From Puniceicoccales bacterium (GTDB lineage Bacteria > Verrucomicrobiota > Verrucomicrobiia > Opitutales > LL51), in NCBI GenBank assembly GCA_031259665.1, contig JAIRLD010000048.1:1-11853 (forward strand): DNA of 11,853 bases, written 5' to 3'. Position numbers and translations under genes: made by a program. Every line of letters begins with the position of its first letter. Positions within the stretch are counted from its first letter, which is position 1. The notes beneath the pieces were generated by a model. That model did not search any database, was not told the DNA's origin, and saw only the letters and a list, made by a program, of their open reading frames with translations. Of the stretch, positions 1 to 6,497 are shown one piece after another.

Positions 1-156
1 CAAGGATGTTATGCCGTAGGAATAAGTGGAAGTGGTAGGATTATTTATGCTATAGGCCATCAAAGGCAGGTAGTCCTTGTTGGAATAGCACCAACTCATG
101 ATTACAGTCGTGTAGAATCCACAGCCAAAGCAATATTAGATCTGTTGCGAAAGTGA
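1..156 (+). CDS. 3' end of an unidentified small protein (possibly RelE/ParE-like)
   Basis: Frame 1 is open from the window edge to a TGA at 154-156 and gives the last 51 residues of a protein whose start lies outside. The visible part alternates beta-strand-like stretches (YAVGIS, RIIYAIG, VVLVGIAP), then THDYSRVE and a C-terminal helix ending LLRK. A 'GxYxVxIxGxxRIIYxI...VVLVxI' pattern is seen in RelE/ParE-superfamily toxins, so a toxin of a type II toxin-antitoxin pair is possible. No catalytic residue can be assigned and no antitoxin is in view, so the name is only a suggestion. It lies next to a decayed transposase, a common setting for such modules. Confidence 0.45.
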   Translation, partial: QGCYAVGISGSGRIIYAIGHQRQVVLVGIAPTHDYSRVESTAKAILDLLRK

Positions 157-188
157 ATATCAAAGGACATAGGACAGATTAGCCCAAT

Positions 189-211
189 CTCCCGATTACC
201 TACTCCCGATT
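189..211. repeat. Short direct repeat CTCCCGATT x2
   Basis: The 9-mer CTCCCGATT occurs at 189-197 and 203-211, just outside the 3' end of the transposase remnant. It may belong to the former end of the insertion sequence. The two copies start 14 bp apart, which does not match a simple target-site duplication around an element. Confidence 0.4.
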
Positions 212-546
212 CATGGGAATCCAAATCCGCTCTTCAGATTAACTATCCCAGCTATGATCTTGAACCGCTCATTAAACTTCCCTCTCCCTCTTCTGTATCG
301 ATCAGATAGGATTTTGAACATCCTAATCTTTGCTAATACATTCTCAACCTTAACCCTAATCTTTGATAATTAACCCAGTTCTCTTTGGGAGCTTCATAAC
401 CGAAGAGAGGATAGGTCCAAGTTTCTTGATTATCCTACAATACTAGCTCCATCAAGACCCAACAGTACCCCCATAAACCTCTGAGTAACGTAATGCCCGT
501 AGTACATGAATAGAATCATGACCTCGCTTTCTTCCAATGCCGAGAG
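211..546 (-). pseudogene. Decayed IS5-type (DDE_Tnp_4) transposase remnant
   Basis: Two pieces of a transposase lie on the minus strand between the SecDF stop and position 211. The N-terminal piece (546 down to about 430) reads LSALEESEVMILFMYYGHYV followed by TQRFMGVLLGLDGASIVG and a stop; this is the helix-turn-helix that precedes the catalytic domain in IS5-type transposases. The C-terminal piece (about 369 down to the TGA at 213-211) contains KVENVLAKIRMFKILSDRYR and then FNERFKIIAGIVNL, the usual end of these enzymes. The part between, which should hold the catalytic aspartates, is mostly gone and the frames are broken. An intact enzyme would need more than twice this length. No target-site duplication or terminal inverted repeats could be set confidently. 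Confidence 0.6.
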
Positions 547-553
547 GTAAAAA

Positions 554-3031
554 TTACTTTATTTCCACCGTTTGCCGATCACCTTTGTGCCAGCGGTAAA
601 AGATGGGCGACGCAATAAAGATGGAAGAATAGGTCCCAACGAAAATGCCAATGATGAAAATTAAAGCCAAGTCGTTGATGACACTTGCTCCAAAACAGTA
701 CAGGGCCAATGCTGCTAAAAACGTTGTAAAACTTGTTAAAATCGTCCGCGATAGGGTACAATTGACCGAATAGTTAATAATCTCCTTCAACGAAGCCGTT
801 GGATTAAAGTGGAGCTCTTCGCGAATGCGATCGAAGACGACGATGGTATCATTGATCGAATAGCCGATGGCCATCAGGATCGCTGCAATCATCGGTGCCG
901 AAAATTGCCGCCCCAAAAGTAGATAAATGCCAATCGTCGCCAGGATATCGTGAATCGTCGAAATCAACGCTCCAATGCCAAACCCTATTTCAAAGCGTAG
1001 GGCGATGTAAATGAGAATCATTAGGAGCGAAGCCATTACCCCCAAAAACGCATTCCATTTGATTTTTCCACTCATCGAAGATCCGATGCTCGATTCGTGT
1101 ATGATCTTCAATTGAGCCTGCGGGTACTGTTTATTTAACGCTTGGAATAGCGATTTCCCTTTGCCTTCCTTCGTCTGGAGGCATAAAACCTCACCGGAAT
1201 CCTTGATGTTTTTGCGGTAAACCGTCCCCACCTCGCCAATACCAGTCTCCTTAGCCAGTCGTTCGATATCGTTGGTGTTGAGTTTTTCCGTAAATTGGAG
1301 CGTCATTTCGTCGCCACCCGTAAAATCGATGCCGTAAATCCCATTGCCGCGAATGACAAATGCCAGCAACCCTAAGCCAACAACAACCAGCGATACAATA
1401 GACGCTATCTTTTGTTTCCCGAGGAAATCGAATTTTCTAACTTCGCCACTATGCTTTTTCAGTATATTTTCAAAGCCAAAATCGATTAAAATTGCCATGA
1501 GCGCACGGCTCAGCACCAGGGCGCAAAACATGGTCGCAAAAATACCAATCGCCAGAATCACACCAAATCCACGAACCGGTCCCGTTCCGATCCAAATTAA
1601 AATGAATGCGGAGAGCAATGTCGTAATATTGGCGTCAAAGATCGTCGAAAATGCCTTATCGTAGCCCGCTGCTAACGCCGTACGCATTCGTTTTCCGAGC
1701 GCCAATTCTTCCCGCATGCGTTCGAAAATCAGGATATTCGAGTCGACACCCATCCCCACGGTCAAAATTAATGCGGCTACACCGGGTAGCGTCATCGTCG
1801 CACCAATCATCGCCATAAGACCGAGGACGATGAGCGCGTTCGCAAGGACGGAAATAACGGCGACCCATCCCGATGTGCGGTAGTAGGCGACCATGAATAG
1901 AATGACTAACGCGATGCCGAGAATGGTCGCGTAGGTGGAACTCGTCTTCGCATCTTCGGCGAGGGACGGCCCAATTTCTTGGATTTCCATTAAAATGAGC
2001 TCGAACTCCAGGGGATTGTTGAGCACGTTGGCTAACTCAAGCGCTTCCCGCAGGGAAAAATGTCCCGAAATACTCGCCATACCATTGGGGATTTCACAAT
2101 TAATGCGCGGTGCCGAATACAGCCTTCCATCGAGAACGATTCCCAGTAAGCGGCCGATATTATCCTTGGTGATCTTTGCGAAGCGGTCGACGCCATCCGG
2201 CGATTTCATTTCGAGACTGATTTCGAATCCACCGTACTGGTTTATCGTCGCATGGGCATTTTTTACCATTTTGCCGGTCATTTCTGGAATCCTTTTGACG
2301 TAGTAGGGAATCATATCAATTTCGCCGGTTTTCTGATTTTCTAGCTCGGAAAAAAGTAGCTCGTAGCCGATGGGTGCCGCTTTGGGATCCATACTCTGCG
2401 GTTGGTCTTCATGGACCAGACGGAATTCCAACTTCGCCGGACGCTTGACCGCATCGACAATTTCCGGATTATCCTTGCTGGAAATGCCCGGCAACTGGAT
2501 TTCGATTTCATCGTTGCCACGGGCGCGGATAACCGGTTCCGCGACACCCATACCGTCGAGCCGATGGCGCATGATCTGTGCCGCCTTTTCAAGTTGACTC
2601 TGACGCAAATCCGAATCATTTTCCTTTACCGATTGGTCCGCGATTTTAAGGGTAAATGCAATACCTCCCTTCAAATCAAGTCCCTGCTTCAGTCGCCCTT
2701 TGGATTCCTGCAGCAGTACCTCCAGCAAGATTTTATTCTTCCGGTCGAGATTTTTAATGTCCTGGAGCTTGATATCCGCAAAGTAGGTGGAGAGATCAAT
2801 TTTTTCATTTTTGGCAATTTCTTTCAGAGCGACAAAAATGGAGGGCGATTGCTTGAGCTGTACCCGTAATTTAGCCCGTGAAAGTAAGCCGGTAAATTCA
2901 TCCATTCGAGCCGTCGCCCGATGGGCAATGAAATCATTGAAGGGCCGATCGTTGAGGGGAATGAGATTCCATAGGGCCCATAGCAGAACGATAACTGATA
3001 GAATCGATTTTCCTAAAGTCTTGCTAAACAT
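554..3031 (-). CDS. secDF: Protein translocase subunit SecDF (fused SecD-SecF)
   Basis: Inner-membrane RND-type partner of SecYEG that uses the proton gradient to help pull exported proteins across the membrane. This 825-aa protein joins SecD and SecF in one chain. SecD part: an N-terminal membrane helix (residues about 9-26), GLDLKGG at 117-123, a periplasmic domain with IEIQLPGI and VLDGRLYSAP, then membrane helices with GMGVDSNILIFERMREE (the conserved Asp is D430). SecF part: a helix near 541-560, GIDFTGG at 567-573, the STIHDI segment near 691-696, and YSINDTIVVFDRIREE near 724-739 (D728). Fused forms are typical of Bacillus and of several other phyla including PVC bacteria. The start ATG has no Shine-Dalgarno sequence. 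It lies 80 bp after the permease gene and probably has its own promoter as well. The stop is followed at once by a transposase remnant. Confidence 0.96.
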   Translation of the reverse strand: MFSKTLGKSILSVIVLLWALWNLIPLNDRPFNDFIAHRATARMDEFTGLLSRAKLRVQLKQSPSIFVALKEIAKNEKIDLSTYFADIKLQDIKNLDRKNKILLEVLLQESKGRLKQGLDLKGGIAFTLKIADQSVKENDSDLRQSQLEKAAQIMRHRLDGMGVAEPVIRARGNDEIEIQLPGISSKDNPEIVDAVKRPAKLEFRLVHEDQPQSMDPKAAPIGYELLFSELENQKTGEIDMIPYYVKRIPEMTGKMVKNAHATINQYGGFEISLEMKSPDGVDRFAKITKDNIGRLLGIVLDGRLYSAPRINCEIPNGMASISGHFSLREALELANVLNNPLEFELILMEIQEIGPSLAEDAKTSSTYATILGIALVILFMVAYYRTSGWVAVISVLANALIVLGLMAMIGATMTLPGVAALILTVGMGVDSNILIFERMREELALGKRMRTALAAGYDKAFSTIFDANITTLLSAFILIWIGTGPVRGFGVILAIGIFATMFCALVLSRALMAILIDFGFENILKKHSGEVRKFDFLGKQKIASIVSLVVVGLGLLAFVIRGNGIYGIDFTGGDEMTLQFTEKLNTNDIERLAKETGIGEVGTVYRKNIKDSGEVLCLQTKEGKGKSLFQALNKQYPQAQLKIIHESSIGSSMSGKIKWNAFLGVMASLLMILIYIALRFEIGFGIGALISTIHDILATIGIYLLLGRQFSAPMIAAILMAIGYSINDTIVVFDRIREELHFNPTASLKEIINYSVNCTLSRTILTSFTTFLAALALYCFGASVINDLALIFIIGIFVGTYSSIFIASPIFYRWHKGDRQTVEIK

Positions 3032-3078
3032 AAAAGTTACATAGGAAGTATGGATTTTTACGCTTCCTGCAAGCTAAA

Positions 3079-3087
3079 ATAATACCA
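3079..3087 (-). promoter_or_regulatory. Putative extended -10 promoter of secDF
   Basis: On the minus strand the gap between the permease and secDF holds TGGTATTAT (3087 down to 3079): an extended -10 TG plus a hexamer with five of six matches to TATAAT. No good -35 lies 16-18 bp upstream. The start would fall roughly 40 bp before the secDF ATG. Sequence match only. Confidence 0.35.
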
Positions 3088-3111
3088 GTTTTTCTAAACC
3101 TCCCTAAAAAA

Positions 3112-4029
3112 TTATTGCAAACGAATTTTGGGATTCAGCCAGGCTTGAATACAGTCGGCAATCATGTTGCAAACGATAATCGTGAAGGCATAAAAATTTA
3201 CAATTCCTAGAATGAGCATGTGGTCGCGACCGCTAATTGCCTGAATAAAGAGGCGGCCTAGGCCGGGAATTTGAAAGACAGTTTCCGTTACGATGGCTCC
3301 ACTGATGATTCCTGCAAATGCCGGTCCCATGTAGGCGACAACGGGCAATAGGGCGTTACGGAGGGCATGTACGAAAAAAATTCTCCATTCATTCAACCCA
3401 CGTGCCCGCGCTGCCATGATATAAGATTGATCCAAAACTCTAGTCAATGCGCCCTTCGTTAGACGGGAAATGTAGGATGCATAAAGGATTCCGATTGTTA
3501 GAATGGGTAAAATTTTTTGGCTCCAGTGGTCCCAACCGGCGACGTCGAAAATGCGATATTTTAACCCGAAAATGTAGATCAAAAAAGGTCCCACCACAAA
3601 GGCGGGTAGGCACATACCCAGCGTAGAAAAAATATTCAGGAGGGTATCTAGCCACGTTCCCTGAAATCGAGCCCCGATTACACCCATGAAGACACCTGCA
3701 AGTAGCGCAAATAGCATGCTACAGACACCTAATTCGAAACTGACGCAGGCCTTCGATTGAACGAGCTCGATGACATCCCAGTCCGTATATTTGTAAGATG
3801 GTCCAAAATCCCCTTTGAAAACATTCCGAATGTAACGGTAATATTGTACGTTCAGTGGTTTGTCGAGACCGTAGCGTTCATTTAATCTTTGGCGAATTTC
3901 GGAAGGCATTTCCCGTTCACCGTCAAAAGGTCCACCGGGTATGGAATGGATTAGGGCAAAGGTTAGAAACGTCACCCCAAAGAACGTAGGAATAACAAAG
4001 AGAATCCGTTTAAATAGGAATAGCAACAT
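3112..4029 (-). CDS. oppB: Oligopeptide/dipeptide ABC transporter permease, OppB type
   Basis: Inner-membrane permease of a peptide-type ABC importer (BPD_transp_1 family), 305 aa from the chosen start. The N-terminal segment MLLFLFKRILFVIPT, the following helix, GGPFDGERE (32-40) and FKGDFGPSYKYTD (71-83) align without gaps to E. coli OppB as I recall it. The cytoplasmic EAA loop, which contacts the ATPase, is visible at about 204-223 (YIMAARARGLNEWRIFFVHA), followed by YMGPAFAG and ETVFQIPGLGRLF. The ATG at 4029 overlaps the stop of the upstream gene as TAATG, so translation is probably coupled. A GTG at 4074 would add 15 residues that homologues lack. No OppA, OppC, OppD or OppF is adjacent, so it is an orphan here and its substrate is unknown. 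Confidence 0.9.
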   Translation of the reverse strand: MLLFLFKRILFVIPTFFGVTFLTFALIHSIPGGPFDGEREMPSEIRQRLNERYGLDKPLNVQYYRYIRNVFKGDFGPSYKYTDWDVIELVQSKACVSFELGVCSMLFALLAGVFMGVIGARFQGTWLDTLLNIFSTLGMCLPAFVVGPFLIYIFGLKYRIFDVAGWDHWSQKILPILTIGILYASYISRLTKGALTRVLDQSYIMAARARGLNEWRIFFVHALRNALLPVVAYMGPAFAGIISGAIVTETVFQIPGLGRLFIQAISGRDHMLILGIVNFYAFTIIVCNMIADCIQAWLNPKIRLQ

Positions 4030-4967
4030 TATAAAATAATACAATAGACCTTTTGTTTTAATCGATCGAGCCACTCTTGACGTAGCTTTTGATGCCGTTC
4101 GCTCAATAGGGTTTGTTCGATGCTTTCTCGCACTTCACAGAGGGATAAAGTACGGGCTTCCCGGATATTACGGAGTCCAAGAAATATGATTTGTTCATCC
4201 AATTCGACGCTGCTGAAGGAACCGATCGGAAGCGCCGTAATCTTTTCGACGATGATGGGCAATACCTCACTTTCGTTGATCGCTTCCATATGACTGAAGT
4301 TAATACCAGGAATTTGCGATAAATCTTGGCAATGTGCTTCGTAGGAACATTCCTTCTTTAGGCACGCCTGGATTGATGAAATGGTATCTGTATCCTCTTT
4401 TTTTACCATAATTTGATCGATATCAAATTGCCTACCCCGGATAAATTTCTCCGGATGGGTTTGGTAATAATTTTGGATATCGAGGGGGCTGACCGAGTTA
4501 GGTTTATGGACGTTGCGTTCATACATACAGGAAACGATTGCTTCCTCCCGAATCCAAGCCTTATAGCTTGTTTTAGATTTTCCTTGACGGTGTAAAGCTT
4601 CCATAAGCTTTAATGGATCGTTGTCGAAACGCGCCTCGACCTCTTCATACTTTTTTTGGACATAGGATTCCGGTAACTGTCCTTTCATCCGTTCGAATTC
4701 TTTGGCAATTATTTTTTTTTCGATGAGCGCATTGCGTACCTCTGTCCGCAACTCATCCTTTACTTCCGGGGCCAAAGTATTCCCACCGGTGGTCAGGGCT
4801 ATTCCGCCTTCGACCTGCTGTTCCGTGATCACGTGATTGGCCACATAGGCTACGATACCATTGCTGTAGGCATTTTTTTGAACCGTAAAACCATGGAGCG
4901 TACCACTTAATAGCAATACGCATGACGATAAAATACCACAAAAATTCCTGAACATACCCTCGAGCAT
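4029..4967 (-). CDS. SurA-like periplasmic chaperone / peptidyl-prolyl isomerase, degenerate parvulin domain
   Basis: Exported protein of 312 aa, probably a chaperone for envelope proteins. A signal peptide is visible (FRNFCGILSS..., hydrophobic to about residue 26, likely cut after LHG). The SurA_N-type segment follows: IVAYVANHVITEQQVEGGI at about 38-56 corresponds to the 'VxxVVNxxVIT' start of SurA, then a long helical region (68-155) and SPLDIQNYYQTHPEKF (160-175), which usually precedes the parvulin domain. Residues about 178-268 have the outline of a parvulin domain (FDIDQIMV ... LPIGSFSSVELDEQIIFLGL), but the conserved GGDLG-type motif is missing, so isomerase activity is doubtful. The C-terminal helix returns to the chaperone core, as in SurA. 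ATG at 4967 is taken; ATG at 4955 is equally possible. First gene of the cluster with oppB and secDF. Confidence 0.75.
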   Translation of the reverse strand: MLEGMFRNFCGILSSCVLLLSGTLHGFTVQKNAYSNGIVAYVANHVITEQQVEGGIALTTGGNTLAPEVKDELRTEVRNALIEKKIIAKEFERMKGQLPESYVQKKYEEVEARFDNDPLKLMEALHRQGKSKTSYKAWIREEAIVSCMYERNVHKPNSVSPLDIQNYYQTHPEKFIRGRQFDIDQIMVKKEDTDTISSIQACLKKECSYEAHCQDLSQIPGINFSHMEAINESEVLPIIVEKITALPIGSFSSVELDEQIIFLGLRNIREARTLSLCEVRESIEQTLLSERHQKLRQEWLDRLKQKVYCIIL

Positions 4968-5038
4968 AGTGCCAAAATGAAAAAGAAAAGAAAAATTTGC
5001 GCTGGAAAAAATTTTAAAAATCTCATCACTTGTTTCCT
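4968..5038. promoter_or_regulatory. Divergent intergenic region, SurA-like gene / HIT gene
   Basis: Both genes start from this 71-bp A/T-rich gap, so promoters in both directions must lie here or reach into the genes. I see no convincing -35/-10 pair and no Shine-Dalgarno sequence for either start. Confidence 0.4.
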
Positions 5039-5392
5039 ATGGATCTAGATAGTGAAAAAAATGTTTTCCAAAAGATTATCGACCGCGAAATCCCCGCTGA
5101 AATTCTCATGGAAGATGACCAATGCATCGCCATTCGAGATATTAACCCGGGAGCGCCGGTACACGTTCTGATTATTCCGAAGAAAAATATTCCCCGACTT
5201 GGAGAGGCTACGGAAGACGATGAACCCATTCTTGGACATTTGCTGTTAATGGCTCGGAAATTTGCCAAAAATCAGGGCCTATCGGGGGGATTCCGCGTTG
5301 TGATTAATAACGGTTCCGATGCCGGTGAAAGTGTTCCCCATCTACACGTCCATCTTTTGGCCGGCAAGGCGATGATTTGGCCGCCATGCTAA
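5039..5392 (+). CDS. HIT family protein (HINT-type purine nucleotide phosphoramidase/hydrolase)
   Basis: Small cytosolic nucleotide hydrolase of 117 aa, a usual length for bacterial HINT proteins. The family motif is complete: VPHLHVHLLAG at 99-109, with the middle histidine H103 matching the nucleophile of HINT1. Other family marks are FQKIIDREIPA (10-20), the DINPGAPVHVLIIPKK block (34-49), GFRVVINNG (84-92) and the C-terminal WPP (final residue Cys rather than the common Gly). The enzymes cleave AMP-lysine-like phosphoramidates in vitro; the cellular substrate is generally unclear. I chose ATG 5039; a TTG at 5030 would add three residues. It is transcribed away from the SurA-like gene and converges on the ankyrin gene. 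Confidence 0.95.
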   Translation: MDLDSEKNVFQKIIDREIPAEILMEDDQCIAIRDINPGAPVHVLIIPKKNIPRLGEATEDDEPILGHLLLMARKFAKNQGLSGGFRVVINNGSDAGESVPHLHVHLLAGKAMIWPPC

Positions 5393-5413
5393 AATTTAGA
5401 GTGGCGGTTATTC

Positions 5414-5450
5414 GGATTGGTAAAGATTTTCTTTGCGAATCCTTTCTATT
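5414..5450 (+). terminator. Hairpin terminator after the HIT gene
   Basis: A 12-bp stem (GGATTGGTAAAG at 5414-5425 with CTTTGCGAATCC at 5431-5442) has one G-G mismatch, one G-T wobble and a 5-nt loop, and is followed by TTTCTATT. It lies 21 bp after the HIT stop and reaches the 3' end of the convergent ankyrin gene, so it may work in both directions. The T-tract is interrupted. Confidence 0.55.
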
Positions 5451-6069
5451 GCATGAGCTCTGTTAGAAAATTTCGGACATCTCGTCTTCGGGAAAAGTCT
5501 CGCGCACACCATCCCGTACGTGTCGTTAGTGTGGGATCGGCGCCGTAGTCGGTTAATATCTGTACCATATCAAGATTATTATTCCATGCGGCCCAATGTA
5601 ACGGCGTTCGCCATTCATCGTCCGGAGCATTGGGATCGGCAGATTGTTGCAATAGGTATCGCACAATGGGTGAGTTTCTAGTCCTTGCAGCTATGTGTAA
5701 AGGGGTATCGCCGACATTGTCACATATGCAGGGATCGGCACCTCCTCGGATAAGTTCCTCTATGATCGGGAAATTGTTCACGAGAACGGCTAAATGCAAT
5801 GCTGTCATGCCATTGGTAATCTTCCGGTTTGCTGCGTGCGTATCCACTATCAACGCATCATGTACGGCATTCAAATTTTGAGCTATAACCGCCCTATGTA
5901 AAGGAGTAGTGCGAGGGTAGGCGGCATTGTTGGGATGGCCCATGTTGTCAGGATGACCTACGCTGTAGGAATAGTCCATTGTGTAACCTAATGCGAGATT
6001 AGGCGTCAATGCAACTAATAATCCTCCCCAGGAGAATAGGGATCGTATTTTTAAGATATTTTTTTCCAT
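5446..6069 (-). CDS. Exported ankyrin-repeat protein
   Basis: Protein of 207 aa with a likely signal peptide (MEKNILKIRS, then a hydrophobic stretch to about residue 28, ALG before Y29) and four ankyrin repeats of exactly 33 residues, beginning at about 54, 87, 120 and 153. Each carries the TPLH/TALH motif (TTPLHRAV, MTALHLAV, DTPLHIAA, RTPLHWAA); a shortened cap (GWCARDFSRRRD) follows. Between signal and repeats is a small GHPDN/GHPNN duplication. Ankyrin repeats bind other proteins; the target cannot be read from the sequence. ATG 6069 is preferred because GGAG lies six bases before it, the only good Shine-Dalgarno match in the window. An in-frame ATG at 6081 would add MEKI and place the GGAG inside the gene. 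It stands alone and converges on the HIT gene. Confidence 0.88.
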   Translation of the reverse strand: MEKNILKIRSLFSWGGLLVALTPNLALGYTMDYSYSVGHPDNMGHPNNAAYPRTTPLHRAVIAQNLNAVHDALIVDTHAANRKITNGMTALHLAVLVNNFPIIEELIRGGADPCICDNVGDTPLHIAARTRNSPIVRYLLQQSADPNAPDDEWRTPLHWAAWNNNLDMVQILTDYGADPTLTTRTGWCARDFSRRRDVRNFLTELMQ

Positions 6070-6081
6070 AATTTTCTCCAT

Positions 6082-6480
6082 TTAAAAATCGATACTGAAC
6101 ATTGGAATTATTAATAGTTTGTCAAGTGTTTGAAAATAAAAATATTCATATACTGACCTAAGGGCTTTTCGCCTTTGGAATCTTTCGTTTAGGTACCAGT
6201 CCGGAGTAATTTTTCTCGTCTGATCGGAAAATCAACCTCCGCTCCACTCTTCACAGTTATCGATGTCATACACGCGGATAAAGATAAAAAGGCATCTGTG
6301 TTGAAATTGACTTGACAAAGTCGTAAAAATTCTAAGGAAATAAGCGGTTTTTCGTGAACATGGCAGCTATCCCTCCCTTATGTCTCCCAGTCTTGACATA
6401 CTTTTCTCCTATGTCAAGTTTTTTATTTCCAATATACCCAAATAAAGTCTTGCTAGTTTTTTTTTAAATTAATAGATGGG
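6082..6480. other. Long intergenic region with four CTTGACA heptamers
   Basis: No credible protein gene is seen in about 400 bp between the divergent ankyrin and recJ genes. The heptamer CTTGACA occurs four times: minus strand 6126-6120, plus strand 6311-6317, plus strand 6392-6398 and minus strand 6418-6412. Each contains the -35 consensus TTGACA, but none is followed by a good -10 at 16-18 bp. The copy at 6120-6126 is suitably placed upstream of the ankyrin gene. Possible readings are regulator sites or the ends of a small RNA. Confidence 0.4.
6392..6428 (+). terminator. Perfect inverted repeat followed by a T-tract (terminator-like or operator)
   Basis: CTTGACATA (6392-6400) and TATGTCAAG (6410-6418) form a perfect 9-bp inverted repeat around a 9-nt loop, followed by TTTTTTATTT (6419-6428). 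The shape is that of a rho-independent terminator on the plus strand, although the stem is weak in GC and no plus-strand protein gene precedes it. It might end a small RNA starting near the TTGACA at 6312, or be a binding site. Confidence 0.4.
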
Positions 6481-6481
6481 C

Positions 6482-6487
6482 TATAAT
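6482..6487 (+). promoter_or_regulatory. Putative -10 box (TATAAT) of recJ
   Basis: A perfect TATAAT lies 10 bp before the recJ TTG start; 17 bp further upstream is only TTTTTT as a poor -35. Transcription would begin around 6494, leaving a leader of a few bases at most. Confidence 0.45.
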
Positions 6488-6497
6488 CGGAGTATTT

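Noticed and set aside
1344..1664. Plus-strand open frame of 106 codons
   Set aside because: It is antisense to the conserved SecDF membrane region and has low-complexity composition.
2402..2869. Plus-strand open frame of 155 codons
   Set aside because: It lies antisense to the well-supported secDF gene and has no recognisable domain or promoter.
4030..4074. GTG start at 4074 for the permease
   Set aside because: It adds 15 residues not found in OppB proteins and overlaps the upstream gene by 46 bp. ATG 4029 aligns with homologues and gives a TAATG junction.
5030..5038. TTG start at 5030 for the HIT protein
   Set aside because: An ATG follows three codons later and neither start has a ribosome site. 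The ATG is the simpler choice.
6070..6081. Upstream ATG at 6081 for the ankyrin protein
   Set aside because: The GGAG lying six bases before ATG 6069 favours the second start, though the first remains possible.
6170..6320. Known structured RNA (SRP RNA, tmRNA or 6S) in the ankyrin-recJ gap
   Set aside because: The short CAGTCCGGAG stretch near 6199 looked SRP-like, but the conserved SRP tetraloop and asymmetric-loop context is missing.
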